A stretch of 64,000 bases of DNA from JAAYUD01 sp963676865 (GTDB lineage Bacteria; Bacteroidota; Bacteroidia; Bacteroidales; Bacteroidaceae). Numbering within the stretch: the first letter of the stretch is position 1; each line of letters opens with the position of its first letter. Below the pieces are notes generated by a model. The model had not been told where the DNA came from. It worked only from the letters and a program-made list of their open reading frames with translations, and did no database searches. A program made the translations under genes and the position numbers. Location of the stretch: NCBI GenBank assembly GCA_963676865.2, contig CAXXSS010000001.1, positions 186,001 to 250,000 on the forward strand, in the 5' to 3' direction. Positions 15,724-24,357 of the stretch are shown here, one piece after another.

Positions 15724-18297
15724 TTATTCTATTCGCAAATCTTGAAATGCGATACCAGCTTCATCATTCGGACCGTCGATCACCACTTTAACGGCTTTCA
15801 ACGGTTCCGAAGGGCGAAGAACGGCAATTCCCTTTTCGAACTTATCGCCTCGTTGCCAATTTTCTCCATCCGTAGAATACTCGATGTGCCCGTTTTTCAA
15901 TAAATAAAAAGCAGAAAGCAATCCGGTGCCAAAAGTTATTTTGGAGCAAGTCAACGGAGTTGCAAAAACATACGTTAACGACTGTCCGGCAGCACCCCGA
16001 TCAATGGTACGAGCCACCGTTTCAAAGTCATAATCAGTCAAGAAACGTACCGATTCGGGTTCCATGTTTGCATTTGCCGATACTCCTACAGCAGGCTCCA
16101 TATAGTGCGAGCGCTCTATCTTTACCACCCCTTCCAATGTAGAATCTTTTCCCAGAACAAGGGCTTTCAATGTATATTGTTTCGTATTATCAAAGGCATA
16201 CAAAGGCAATCGATAACGTTGTACATTGGCTGTAGAACTGATTCTCTCGTCCGAAGAGACTGCAAATCCTTTTTCGTAAATTCGCACTTGCGATACCGAA
16301 GCCGGCGTCTTCATTTCGTCATACGGAACGAAGGTTGCGTACCAAATACCCGGACGATCTACCAACCCTGTCAAATCCCAAGTTTGTTGCTTTGGCTTTA
16401 GCGAAGGATCTGTTTTCCAAACGCCGACATTCTCGTATTCGACCGGCACAACGGCACTCGAAAGATCTTTATAGAAAGTTCTGAATTTGAGTTTGTCGAA
16501 ATTGAATTCGTGTATTGCATCGGTATAGAGAGGCGACGAAGCAACGGGATCGCTTCCATCGTTGGTATAGCGCACTTCGGCATTTGCATACGGAGTTTTG
16601 CACGTCACCCAACCGTTCTTATAAGTGACAACAGGAATAGGTACTCGGAAAGCGATACCCATGTTGTACATTCGTTCGTAATGAGCGGAAGCCATGCGTT
16701 GTGCAAAATCGTCCCAGTTGCGTAAAGCCTGCGGTGTCCAACCCGCCTCGGCTAAAGCACAAATACGAGGATACGATTGATATTCCAAGAAACGAGCAGG
16801 TTCGTTGAGCAGTTCAGCCCAAATGGCTCCTTGCACGCCCGTAACCAATTTAGATTGCTCGGGAGTAAAAATAGAAGGGTCGCCCGGATCAAGCGCATAG
16901 ACCTTTTCGAGTGGAACCAATCCGGCCCAATCATGTCCTCTCTCATACTTGGACTGAGCCATATCGAAATAGTAATTCTGTCCAACCATCACTACTGTAG
17001 GAATACCTTTTGCAATCGATTCCTCGGCTTTTTTCAGCGAACGCCAAGCATAAACTTGAGTTGACGCGTCCAGATTACCGCCTTCTAGTATTTCATCCCA
17101 TCCGGCCATATGCTTGCCTAGATGATGCACAATATCACCCAACCGATGCACAAAATAATTTTGCAACTCCTCGGGTCTCTTCATATTCTCTTTTTTCATA
17201 AAAGCGGAACAGATTGGGCAACGTGGCCAAATGGACATATTCACCTCATCGCCTCCTATATGAATAATCTTCGAGGGGAACAATGCAGCTACTTCTTTTA
17301 GAATATTGGCAAGCATTTTAAAATTGGATTCATTGCCTACGCACCATACATCGGCCTGATCGTCAATTGGACGCTTCGACTCGTCCACACGACTCGATGG
17401 ACATAATATCTCGGGATAAGCGGAGGCGGCAGCATGACTGTGTCCCGGTAGATCTAACTCTGGAATCACCTCAATATGACGCTTGGCAGCATATTTCACG
17501 ATTTCTTTCACCTGCTTTTGCGTATAAAAGCCACCGTAGCGCTTTTCACCCGACCCCAGTGTAGGAGCAAGAGCCTCGCGCGGTCCACGCCAAGCACCTA
17601 CAGATGTTAATTTAGGATACTTCTTTATCTCAATGCGCCATCCCTGATCGTCGGTCAAATGCCAATGAAACTTATTTATCTTGTGCATTGCCAACCAATC
17701 TATATACTTTTTCACCGTAGCTTCGTCAAAGAACTGACGCACTACATCGAGCATCATGCCCCGATAATGAAAGCGTGGATAATCTTTTATCGACACTGCC
17801 GGAATAGTCCACTGCACACCGGTTTGAACCGCTGATGCATATACTTTGGGAGGCATCAGTTGCAACAAGGTTTGCATACCATAAAACAAACCATCCGCAT
17901 CCTTGCCCTCTATTTTCACTCCCTTTTCGCTTACGGACAACACATATCCTTCGGCAGGCACTTCAAGAGATTTATTCACAACGAGCGCAATAGCAGGAAC
18001 AGCACTTGTCGAAGTTATTTTTAAGGATACCCCCATCGAACTTCTAAGTTTCTGTTGCAAATAAAGCGCCACTTCTTTACCTTCTCTATCGGTTACGATA
18101 GAAGTACCGGCAGCCAATAGGAATTCTCCCTGAGCAGGAGTTATTTCTACGGGACGGGGAATAAGATTATTATACGACTGATCAGACATCACAGAATAAG
18201 TTTTTTGGGCGTTGACCGAATACGGTGTTTTACGAGCTTGCATACTCAAGCAAAGACATCCTCCGCAGAGAATAAACGTCAACCATCTTTTGTTCAT
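15724..18297 (-). CDS. GH20 beta-N-acetylhexosaminidase with C-terminal carbohydrate-binding region
   Basis: This 857-residue exported enzyme (signal peptide MNKRWLTFILCGGCLCLSMQA) has the GH20b N-terminal domain (about 45-165) and a catalytic barrel (about 175-520). HWHLTDDQGWR and the catalytic Asp-Glu pair HIGGDEVN (D350-E351) are present, used in substrate-assisted catalysis. A chitobiase/F5-8-like C-terminus follows. It removes terminal GlcNAc or GalNAc from glycoproteins, glycosaminoglycans or chitin fragments in the periplasm or at the surface. It is convergent to the galactan PUL and probably not part of it. A minus-strand -7 box (TAACTTTG, 18371-18378) lies 74 bp upstream. Confidence 0.9.
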   Translation of the reverse strand: MNKRWLTFILCGGCLCLSMQARKTPYSVNAQKTYSVMSDQSYNNLIPRPVEITPAQGEFLLAAGTSIVTDREGKEVALYLQQKLRSSMGVSLKITSTSAVPAIALVVNKSLEVPAEGYVLSVSEKGVKIEGKDADGLFYGMQTLLQLMPPKVYASAVQTGVQWTIPAVSIKDYPRFHYRGMMLDVVRQFFDEATVKKYIDWLAMHKINKFHWHLTDDQGWRIEIKKYPKLTSVGAWRGPREALAPTLGSGEKRYGGFYTQKQVKEIVKYAAKRHIEVIPELDLPGHSHAAASAYPEILCPSSRVDESKRPIDDQADVWCVGNESNFKMLANILKEVAALFPSKIIHIGGDEVNMSIWPRCPICSAFMKKENMKRPEELQNYFVHRLGDIVHHLGKHMAGWDEILEGGNLDASTQVYAWRSLKKAEESIAKGIPTVVMVGQNYYFDMAQSKYERGHDWAGLVPLEKVYALDPGDPSIFTPEQSKLVTGVQGAIWAELLNEPARFLEYQSYPRICALAEAGWTPQALRNWDDFAQRMASAHYERMYNMGIAFRVPIPVVTYKNGWVTCKTPYANAEVRYTNDGSDPVASSPLYTDAIHEFNFDKLKFRTFYKDLSSAVVPVEYENVGVWKTDPSLKPKQQTWDLTGLVDRPGIWYATFVPYDEMKTPASVSQVRIYEKGFAVSSDERISSTANVQRYRLPLYAFDNTKQYTLKALVLGKDSTLEGVVKIERSHYMEPAVGVSANANMEPESVRFLTDYDFETVARTIDRGAAGQSLTYVFATPLTCSKITFGTGLLSAFYLLKNGHIEYSTDGENWQRGDKFEKGIAVLRPSEPLKAVKVVIDGPNDEAGIAFQDLRIE

Positions 18298-18370
18298 AAG
18301 TATTTCAAAAAAATGAGGTTAATATAATCATTCAGGCTTCCGAAAGAAAAGAAATTTCTTCCAATAGCGA

Positions 18371-18378
18371 CAAAGTTA
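18371..18378 (-). promoter_or_regulatory. -7 promoter box for the GH20 gene
   Basis: The minus strand reads TAACTTTG, matching TAnnTTTG, 74 bp before the GH20 ATG. The -33 element is unclear. Confidence 0.45.
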
Positions 18379-18628
18379 AGCATTTACAAGATTATTCCAT
18401 CGTTTCAATCTATATTTTTTTTGAGGGAAGCCCCACAAAAAAGGCCTCTGCTAATGCCAAAGTCCCTCATCTTGTCTAACAGCCCACACAGTCTCAATCG
18501 GTGACGGTCGCAGTAGTATTCTTTTCAGTATTTGTGTCGTGCGAAACGTATTCGATACTCTCTCAATAGCCAGAAGAGCATTCAATTAGTATCAATCAGT
18601 CCGCTTGAATGCAAAATGATCGTCGTGA

Positions 18629-18912
18629 AGCAATCATTTGGGGTTTGGAAATAGTTTTTGAGACTCGAAAAGCAATCATTTGGGCTTCGGAAATGGTTTT
18701 CGAGGCTCGGAAAGCAATCGATTGGGGTTCGGAAATGGTTTTCGAGGCTCATTTTGCTCTCCTTGGGCTCAGGAAGTTAAAAATGAACCTCCGATTTGGC
18801 TTCCTTTAACCAAACGATAGGTTTTCGAGCCTCTGATTTGGTTTCCTTTAACAAAGCAACCCGAAACGAGGCTCATTTTCGGCTTTCGTTAACCGAATGA
18901 TTGGTTTTCGAG
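18629..18912. repeat. Degenerate 42-bp tandem repeat array
   Basis: Three near-identical 42-bp units (18629-18670, 18671-18712, 18713-18754) share AGCAATC, TTCGGAAATGGTTTTCGAGG and CTC. After a 33-bp break, three more units of 42, 41 and 42 bp (18788-18829, 18830-18870, 18871-18912) follow. They share GATTTGGYTTCCTTTAAC or the equivalent GGCTTTCGTTAACC, plus GGTTTTCGAG. The motif GGTTTTCGAG-CTC links both halves. A 66-codon frame through the first half would encode a 14-residue repeat (about RKAIIWASEMVFEA) but has no other sign of being a gene. The rest of the 18.3-18.95 kb gap shows nothing recognisable. Confidence 0.8.
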
Positions 18913-18949
18913 CACCAGAAATCGTTTCTCCGACAAAAGATTAAGAAGA

Positions 18950-19639
18950 TTACAAACAATTCAATATATCGACAATCTCCTTGAGTTGAATAAGATGAGG
19001 ATGAGCCACCGATTGTTCAACTTGCTCATGTTTCCACGTTGTGGAATAAGGCACATAAGCAGCAAAGCCTCCTAGTTGAAGAACAGGGAGAACATCCGAT
19101 TTCAATGAATTGCCAATCATCAGAAAGTGCTCAGGTAGGCACCCTAAACGGTTTATCAGTTTAAGATAATTGAAACACTGCTTATCTGCCATTATCTCGA
19201 CATGATAAAAATAGTTTGTCAGACCTGATTGTTGAATTTTTCTCTCCTGGTCTATCAGATCTCCCTTTGTAACCAATACCAACTTATATTTTCCTTTCAA
19301 TTCGGTAAGCACTCTCATAACCCCATCCAACAGTGTTACCGGCTTTTGCAACAATTCTTTTCCCAACCGAATGACTTCGGAAATAGCGTGAGGCAACGCT
19401 TCTGCATCCACAATTTTAGGAATAAGTTCTATCATACCAAGCATCATACCCTTGACTCCATACCCATACAATGATATATTTGACATCTCCATATCATACA
19501 ATTTCTGAGACACAACCGAGCCGGGCAAATATTCTTTAATAAGAGAACAAAACTCTTTTTCATATTCACAAAAGAAAAGCTCATTGACCCAAAGAGTATC
19601 ATCGGCATCGAAAGCGACATATTCTATTTCAGCGTTCAT
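18950..19639 (-). CDS. HAD-superfamily hydrolase
   Basis: With the start placed at the ATG before NAEIEYVAFDADDTLW, the protein is 229 residues. It has the HAD nucleophile motif FDADDTLW (Asp at about 11 and 13), motif II VLVTKGD and motif IV MIGNSLKSDVLPV. A helical cap lies between motifs I and II, as in phosphoglycolate-phosphatase-like enzymes. The longer open frame would add 23 residues that precede the conserved core and cross the promoter region, so it was rejected. It is transcribed divergently from the Crp-type regulator. The substrate is unknown; a small phosphorylated metabolite is expected. Confidence 0.82.
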   Translation of the reverse strand: MNAEIEYVAFDADDTLWVNELFFCEYEKEFCSLIKEYLPGSVVSQKLYDMEMSNISLYGYGVKGMMLGMIELIPKIVDAEALPHAISEVIRLGKELLQKPVTLLDGVMRVLTELKGKYKLVLVTKGDLIDQERKIQQSGLTNYFYHVEIMADKQCFNYLKLINRLGCLPEHFLMIGNSLKSDVLPVLQLGGFAAYVPYSTTWKHEQVEQSVAHPHLIQLKEIVDILNCL

Positions 19640-19683
19640 AATGAATCCATTTATTATTTTTAGTAAATTACGAAACAAGATAG

Positions 19684-19691
19684 TATCTTTG
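19684..19691 (+). promoter_or_regulatory. -7 box for the Crp-type regulator
   Basis: TATCTTTG matches TAnnTTTG on the plus strand, 73 bp before the regulator's ATG. It lies only 15 bp from an opposing -7 box, so the two promoters overlap. Confidence 0.45.
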
Positions 19692-19705
19692 TACACAAAC
19701 CGATG

Positions 19706-19713
19706 CAAAGATA
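19706..19713 (-). promoter_or_regulatory. -7 box for the HAD hydrolase gene
   Basis: The minus strand reads TATCTTTG 66 bp before the HAD start codon. A TTG at 19735-19737 on the minus strand lies 21 bp further up as a possible -33 element. Confidence 0.45.
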
Positions 19714-19764
19714 CATTGAACTAAAACAGATAAACAAGGACAATTGTCCTTAACAGTTTGAAAT

Positions 19765-20349
19765 ATGTTACGAACAAACGTTCATTTACTATCGTATATC
19801 GAGCAATTGTACAAAGAGCAAACGAGTAAGGATATTATATTAAAAGAATATCCGAAAGGCAGTTTTATTTTTAACCAAAGCGAGAAGAGTAGCAAAGTCA
19901 TTATTATAAAAGAAGGGTTTGTAAAATGCTTCTTCAGCGAGGAGAATGGCAAGGATTTTATAGTTGAATTCTTAGGCGAAGGTGAAATTGCAGGAGAAAT
20001 AGAAGCCATACGCAACATTCAATGTTTATGTCACATTGAGGCTCTTTCTGACATTCAGGTATATCAGTTCTCGGCAAATACGTTCAGGTTGCTGATGAAA
20101 CAAAATTCCCAATTCAACCAACTACTTATTAATGAATTGGCCGAACGTATTATAAACACTAGTAGTAGAGCTTCCTTGCAACAAGTATATAGCATCAAAA
20201 ATGGGCTGCACAAATTAATAACATTACAAGAAAGGCAACACCTTAGAATATCAAAGACCGATATGGCAGCATATTTGGGTGTTGACATAAGAAGCTTAAA
20301 CAGAGTGCTGAAAACAATAAAAGAAACGGACTCCGAGCTTCTCGAATAA
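19765..20349 (+). CDS. Crp/Fnr-family transcriptional regulator
   Basis: This 194-residue protein has an N-terminal cyclic-nucleotide-binding-type beta roll (about 25-115, with YPKGSFIFNQSE and FLGEGEIAGEIEAI). A C-terminal winged helix follows, where SKTDMAAYLGVDIRSLNRVL gives the recognition helix near residues 167-185. The domain order is that of Crp/Fnr regulators, but no Cys cluster for an Fe-S sensor and no clear cAMP-contact pattern is visible, so the effector is unknown. It is divergent from the HAD gene with overlapping promoters, which suggests it may control that gene or itself. Confidence 0.85.
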   Translation: MLRTNVHLLSYIEQLYKEQTSKDIILKEYPKGSFIFNQSEKSSKVIIIKEGFVKCFFSEENGKDFIVEFLGEGEIAGEIEAIRNIQCLCHIEALSDIQVYQFSANTFRLLMKQNSQFNQLLINELAERIINTSSRASLQQVYSIKNGLHKLITLQERQHLRISKTDMAAYLGVDIRSLNRVLKTIKETDSELLE

Positions 20350-20366
20350 ATATTCTTAGCTACATT

Positions 20367-21101
20367 TTATAATGAATCATTCAGCACGTAATTATACATT
20401 TTGAATATTTCTTCGAAACCTAATTTCTTATACACACTTAAGCCCATAGAAGAAGATTGCAAATGCACACAATCAAAGCCACCTTTTTGAGCATCTGATA
20501 AAATCATTTTCATCACAATCTCGGCAATGCCCTTCTTCCTAAATTGCTCTAAAATTCCCAAGCTATGAACACCTATTGAATTGTCGAGTTCATAAATTGC
20601 TACCGTGCCTGCAAAATCGTTATCATACCTTATATTATAAAAAGCTACTTGATCTTTTATCTTATCAATAATCATCTCTGATATGAAATAGCCAAATGAT
20701 TGTTGAAACGAATGGCTCCACAGTTTAGCATCAGTGGCATTTTCTATTCTTACGAGACTTATCTGACTATTTGTTTGCAACGCATTATATTCCTCTAGAT
20801 GCAAAGACATGCCTATCTGCAGACTTTTCAACCTCATATCGTACACAGTTGCCTGATCCTTTTCACTGAGCTCTTTCCATTCAGAAAAAATCATATTAGG
20901 ATTCATTTTTCGAATAATCTCCTTCAGCGTCTCTTTTCTATTGCATGTAGTATGCCGAAAGTCCCATATTCTATTAGGCCATTCGGAGAAAGGGATATTG
21001 ACTATTTGGAAACCCTCAACGAACTGATTTGCATTAAAGGCATTGCCTACCAAAGTCCATAAAGATGTCAGATTATTAATATTTTCTTCTTTCATATTCA
21101 T
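20367..21101 (-). CDS. GNAT-family N-acetyltransferase
   Basis: The protein is 244 residues. The C-terminal half carries the GNAT acetyl-CoA site: an LGILEQFRKKGIAEIVMKMI segment matching the Q/R-x-x-G-x-G/A pyrophosphate loop (about 183-200), then GLSVYKKLGFEE (about 224-235), the usual motif B end. The N-terminal half is divergent and may hold the substrate-binding part. It lies 50 bp downstream of the GH18 gene in the same direction, possibly in one transcript with GH18 and the LuxR-type gene. The acceptor cannot be predicted. Confidence 0.78.
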   Translation of the reverse strand: MNMKEENINNLTSLWTLVGNAFNANQFVEGFQIVNIPFSEWPNRIWDFRHTTCNRKETLKEIIRKMNPNMIFSEWKELSEKDQATVYDMRLKSLQIGMSLHLEEYNALQTNSQISLVRIENATDAKLWSHSFQQSFGYFISEMIIDKIKDQVAFYNIRYDNDFAGTVAIYELDNSIGVHSLGILEQFRKKGIAEIVMKMILSDAQKGGFDCVHLQSSSMGLSVYKKLGFEEIFKMYNYVLNDSL

Positions 21102-21151
21102 TTTAAGTTATTGCAGTAAAGATAAGGCCCATTTTCATTGCAATTGCTTAT

Positions 21152-22159
21152 TCATTTAAGTATGGCAGCAAAGAGATTATCATAAACAGCTTTTCGTAAA
21201 GTACCGTTTTCATCATCGCAGGCATATTCCCAATACATGGCTCCACGCAATCCGCATTGCTTAATGAACTCACATTTATAATGAATAGACCGGGCGTCTT
21301 CGTACGAACAAATATAATGACCTGTAGAATCGGCCATATAAGGCACTTTCGCTATTTCATCCCAATGGCGCTGATAGCCGTTAACAAGAGTGAGTTCTTT
21401 ATAGCTACGATAAGCACCCTCATTCAGCATACGCCCATAAAAAGGAATACCTAATACCAATTTTTCAGGAGAGATTCCAAAGGCGAGATGTGCTTTTACG
21501 GCTTCTTCGCACGACAAGTGTCCTGCCATATCCGAACGGAATAGAGGTGCCTGATGATGAGGTGGGTTGTCTATATCATAAGCCATGATATTGACATAAT
21601 CTACATATTTGGCTATAGCCGCAAAATCGATGAACTTGCCGTATGCGATCGAAGCAACCGTCAGTACCCGTTTCTTGCCAAGAGCTTTACGAAGGTCTTT
21701 GATCAATAATGTGAAGTTCTGAGTATCGTTCGGAGAAGAAGAAATTCCGGCAACACCAACGGTAGGATATTCCCAATCAATATCTATACCATCCAGATTC
21801 AGGCTATTGACCAAACGCTTGCAATTACCTACAAATGATTTACGATACTTTTCATTAGCAGCCATCTCACTGAAATTCCCGGCTTGCCACCCTCCAATAG
21901 ACAAAACTACTTTTAAAGAAGGGTTTGTATCTTTCAATCTAACAATGCTCCGAAGACGATCGACATTGGCAATCGTTACACCGGAGAATGTGGAATCGAC
22001 GTGAGCAAAAGCATAATTGATTTGTGTCAACAATGACGGATCGGGCATCACAGAACTCCATGATGTGACATAGGAGACAATGACATTAGGCTTATGCGGG
22101 GACGCATAGCTTGCAGCAACCATTAATAGGGCACAAATACAGAGATATAGCTTTTTCAT
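21152..22159 (-). CDS. GH18 glycosidase (chitinase or endo-beta-N-acetylglucosaminidase type)
   Basis: This 335-residue protein has a signal peptide ending near ASYAS. A GH18 barrel follows, with the SxGG motif VVLSIGGW (84-91) and the catalytic DxxDxDxE motif as LDGIDIDWE (acid E130). VDYVNIMAYDI and GAMYWEYACDD near the C-terminus line the substrate cleft. It hydrolyses beta-1,4 GlcNAc linkages in chitin-like polymers or N-glycan cores, in the periplasm or on the surface. A GH20 hexosaminidase lies 3 kb downstream on the same strand and could process its products. No lipobox is seen. The 68-bp gap from the LuxR-type gene suggests co-transcription. Confidence 0.88.
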   Translation of the reverse strand: MKKLYLCICALLMVAASYASPHKPNVIVSYVTSWSSVMPDPSLLTQINYAFAHVDSTFSGVTIANVDRLRSIVRLKDTNPSLKVVLSIGGWQAGNFSEMAANEKYRKSFVGNCKRLVNSLNLDGIDIDWEYPTVGVAGISSSPNDTQNFTLLIKDLRKALGKKRVLTVASIAYGKFIDFAAIAKYVDYVNIMAYDIDNPPHHQAPLFRSDMAGHLSCEEAVKAHLAFGISPEKLVLGIPFYGRMLNEGAYRSYKELTLVNGYQRHWDEIAKVPYMADSTGHYICSYEDARSIHYKCEFIKQCGLRGAMYWEYACDDENGTLRKAVYDNLFAAILK

Positions 22160-22226
22160 GATGTATGAATTATATTATTGATGCTAAAAACAAATCGCCC
22201 AACAGGCATTCCATTCAGGAGGCAGA

Positions 22227-22979
22227 TCAAAGAATCTTCAACCCTTTGGCTATACGGCAAGCTTCGATTGAATTGTTCACTTGCAGTTTTTCCAAGATAT
22301 TCTGGCGATGCCTGTTTACGGTATTGGCACTGATAGAAAGCATTTGTGCAATTTTCTTGCTCGCTATGCCATTATTAATTAAGCGCAACACCTCTTTCTC
22401 TCTATTGGACAATAAATTTTTGCCCGTCGTTTTCTCAAGTTCGAAAGAACGCCCGTCGGCGGTATTGATAACAGAACTTCCAAAAGAATCGTCGGAAGAA
22501 AGATTGTATAGACATAGAGCGAGCCAGACACTGCCGTTTGGGAAAATAGCGACATAAAACATCCGATGGAGCACAGGTCTGTATACACCGTCTACATCAA
22601 GCATCCGAATATGATTGACAATGTGATAATCGCCCCTATTCTTAAGAGGAATTCCTTTTAAAAAATGAAAGAAAGATAGTTCTTGCAATTGTTTCTCTAC
22701 CAAATCGTCAGGATGAATGCGATTGAGTATTTTGTCTTCCCAAATAGAATGAATGAACTCTTCTGTTCCGGCATCGCCCAATCCGAGTTTTAAAGCAACC
22801 TTACCATAATAAATATAACTGGCATTGGACTTCATATCACTCAACACGGCAACGGCATTTTCGTTATAAGCATACATTCGAGCAAGACTCTTGTATTCTT
22901 CCAAACAGAGAGAGTATTGTTTGTCATCGGCAAACAACTGCTTCAATAGCTCATCATTCAACTGAGTCTCAATGTTCAT
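22227..22979 (-). CDS. LuxR-type (GerE HTH) transcriptional regulator with PAS-like N-terminus
   Basis: The protein is 250 residues. The C-terminal 65 residues form a LuxR/GerE helix-turn-helix: LLSNREKEVLRLINNGIASK, then IAQMLSISANTVNRHRQNIL. The N-terminal 170 residues contain IHPDDLVEKQLQEL and a beta-rich stretch typical of PAS-like sensor folds. There is no receiver domain, so it is not a classical response regulator. It precedes the GH18 gene on the same strand and is a plausible local regulator. Its promoter shares a palindromic -7 element with the divergent DUF1349 gene. Confidence 0.83.
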   Translation of the reverse strand: MNIETQLNDELLKQLFADDKQYSLCLEEYKSLARMYAYNENAVAVLSDMKSNASYIYYGKVALKLGLGDAGTEEFIHSIWEDKILNRIHPDDLVEKQLQELSFFHFLKGIPLKNRGDYHIVNHIRMLDVDGVYRPVLHRMFYVAIFPNGSVWLALCLYNLSSDDSFGSSVINTADGRSFELEKTTGKNLLSNREKEVLRLINNGIASKKIAQMLSISANTVNRHRQNILEKLQVNNSIEACRIAKGLKIL

Positions 22980-23037
22980 TATATTCGGATAATATAAAAT
23001 GGTTATTTTTCAGTATTGCCCGCTCCAAATGAAGCTG

Positions 23038-23055
23038 TTACCTTTGCAAAGGTAA
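23038..23055. promoter_or_regulatory. Palindromic back-to-back -7 elements for two divergent genes
   Basis: The 18-bp perfect palindrome TTACCTTTGCAAAGGTAA contains TACCTTTG on both strands, each an exact TAnnTTTG box. On the plus strand a TTG at 23016-23018 gives a -33 element with 20-bp spacing for the DUF1349 gene. On the minus strand the box lies 60 bp before the LuxR-type gene. The two polymerases could not bind at once. Confidence 0.55.
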
Positions 23056-23104
23056 TTAAATAAAGTTTAATCGAAAACATCACTAAAAAAAAGAACTATA
23101 GTAT

Positions 23105-23755
23105 ATGAAGAATTTATGTTTAGCCCTATTTACTTTGTTGTGCGTACCTTTTGTTTCGGCACAAACATTAGAGAAGATGCAGTGGTTTAACGAACCGGAG
23201 CAATGGGAAATAAAGAACAATACGTTGACACTTTCTGTAACTCCACAAAGTGACTATTGGCGTATCTCGCACTATGGATTCACGGTAGACGATGCCCCTT
23301 TCTACTACACCACCTACGGAGGTGAATTTGAAGCGAAAGTAAAAATAAGCGGTGACTATAAAGCCCGATTCGATCAAGCCGGATTGATGATAAGAATAGA
23401 CCAAAAGAACTATATCAAAACCGGAATAGAGTATGTGGATGGCAAATACAATTTGAGCACTGTAGTGACGCACGACAAGAGCGACTGGAGTGTAGTGACG
23501 CTCGAAAAGCCTGTCCCATACATTTGGATTAAAGCCATAAGGAAACTGGATGCCGTAGAAATATTCTATTCGTTCGACGATAAGAACTATATCATGATGC
23601 GCAACGCTTGGTTGAGCGATAACACTCCGGTTATGATAGGACTGATGGCTGCTTGTCCCGACGGAAAAGGATTCAAGGCAACATTCGAGAACTTCAAAGT
23701 AAAGCACTTGCCCGACACCCGTCGTTTGGAATGGCTAAAGAAGAATGCCAAATAA
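23105..23755 (+). CDS. Secreted DUF1349 protein (concanavalin-like beta-sandwich)
   Basis: This 216-residue protein has a signal peptide (MKNLCLALFTLLCVPFVSAQ). One concanavalin-like jelly-roll domain of the DUF1349 family follows: WFNEPEQWEIKNNTLTLSVT, YYTTYGGEFEAKVKI, KARFDQAGLMIRIDQKNYIKTGIEY and VMIGLMAACPDGKGFKATFENF. The last block is the family's characteristic end. Members bind carbohydrate or have undefined enzymatic roles, and no catalytic residues can be assigned. It is exported. Its promoter overlaps that of the divergent LuxR-type gene, so the pair may be co-regulated. A hairpin terminator follows. Confidence 0.82.
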   Translation: MKNLCLALFTLLCVPFVSAQTLEKMQWFNEPEQWEIKNNTLTLSVTPQSDYWRISHYGFTVDDAPFYYTTYGGEFEAKVKISGDYKARFDQAGLMIRIDQKNYIKTGIEYVDGKYNLSTVVTHDKSDWSVVTLEKPVPYIWIKAIRKLDAVEIFYSFDDKNYIMMRNAWLSDNTPVMIGLMAACPDGKGFKATFENFKVKHLPDTRRLEWLKKNAK

Positions 23756-23801
23756 GAACATCGTTTACTTTTTCTAAATACAATGAGGTATATCTCAAAA
23801 A

Positions 23802-23839
23802 AACAAAATCTTTAATATATAATAACTAAAGATTTTGTT
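23802..23839 (+). terminator. Intrinsic terminator after the DUF1349 gene
   Basis: Arms 23802-23814 and 23827-23839 (AACAAAATCTTTA / TAAAGATTTTGTT) are perfectly complementary and are followed by CTTTTT. This separates the DUF1349 gene from the metal-efflux operon. Confidence 0.7.
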
Positions 23840-23858
23840 CTTTTTAATCGTATATATA

Positions 23859-23866
23859 TATCTTTG
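23859..23866 (+). promoter_or_regulatory. -7 promoter box at the head of the metal-efflux operon
   Basis: TATCTTTG is an exact match to TAnnTTTG, with TTTG at 23834-23837 as a -33 element 21 bp away. The box ends only 9 nt before the ATG, so the mRNA would have almost no leader. Confidence 0.5.
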
Positions 23867-23875
23867 GCATTGAGT

Positions 23876-24313
23876 ATGAAGAAGTTTATCCACATATCAA
23901 TAATTGTTATCTTTCTTATTGGAATGATAGGAATCACAGTAGACTCACACTATTGTGGAACGACATTGGTGGGTACTTCTATGATGGGACATTTTTCTTA
24001 TCACAATGATAAAAGTGCCGAGATGTCTTGCTGCTCTATGCATAAACATTGCAAGCACTGCAAAACGACTTCACTATTTTTTAAAGTACAATCTTCTTTC
24101 ATGACGGGAGAACAGGTGCAATTATATCCTCAATGGACCTACAATCTATTGGCAGAAATGACGCAATTGCCTATTTTCTTACTTCAGCCATCGAAAAGAA
24201 TTTTCGAATACGGCCCTATCGTATATCGAACGCCGTTTTACGACCATCATCTAACAAAATCAAGGGGATTTCGTGCCCCTCCATTTGCTATTTTTCTTAC
24301 CACAATATCTTGA
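23876..24313 (+). CDS. Cys/His-rich exported protein of the HYC type, first gene of metal-efflux operon
   Basis: The protein is 145 residues. An N-terminal membrane or signal segment (about residues 5-22) is followed at once by SHYCGTT (Cys27). A potential metal-binding cluster, MSCCSMHKHCKHCK (Cys52, Cys53, Cys59, Cys62 with four His/Met), comes next. This resembles small Bacteroidota proteins called HYC_CC_PP that accompany heavy-metal transport genes. The C-terminal half is Pro/aromatic-rich without a known fold. A role in binding copper or silver in the periplasm is inferred from the residues and from CusA downstream. The ATG is preferred to a TTG 12 bp earlier. Confidence 0.75.
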   Translation: MKKFIHISIIVIFLIGMIGITVDSHYCGTTLVGTSMMGHFSYHNDKSAEMSCCSMHKHCKHCKTTSLFFKVQSSFMTGEQVQLYPQWTYNLLAEMTQLPIFLLQPSKRIFEYGPIVYRTPFYDHHLTKSRGFRAPPFAIFLTTIS

Positions 24314-24357
24314 TTTCTAAACAATAACATTCTGACATCAAATATATTGTGAGATTC

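Noticed and set aside
18609..18809. 66-residue repeat peptide as a real gene
   Set aside because: It is explained by the 42-bp DNA repeat. No promoter is seen, there is no matching frame in the second half of the array, and no known domain.
18629..18912. CRISPR array
   Set aside because: The units are directly adjacent with no unique spacers, are degenerate, and no cas genes are present.
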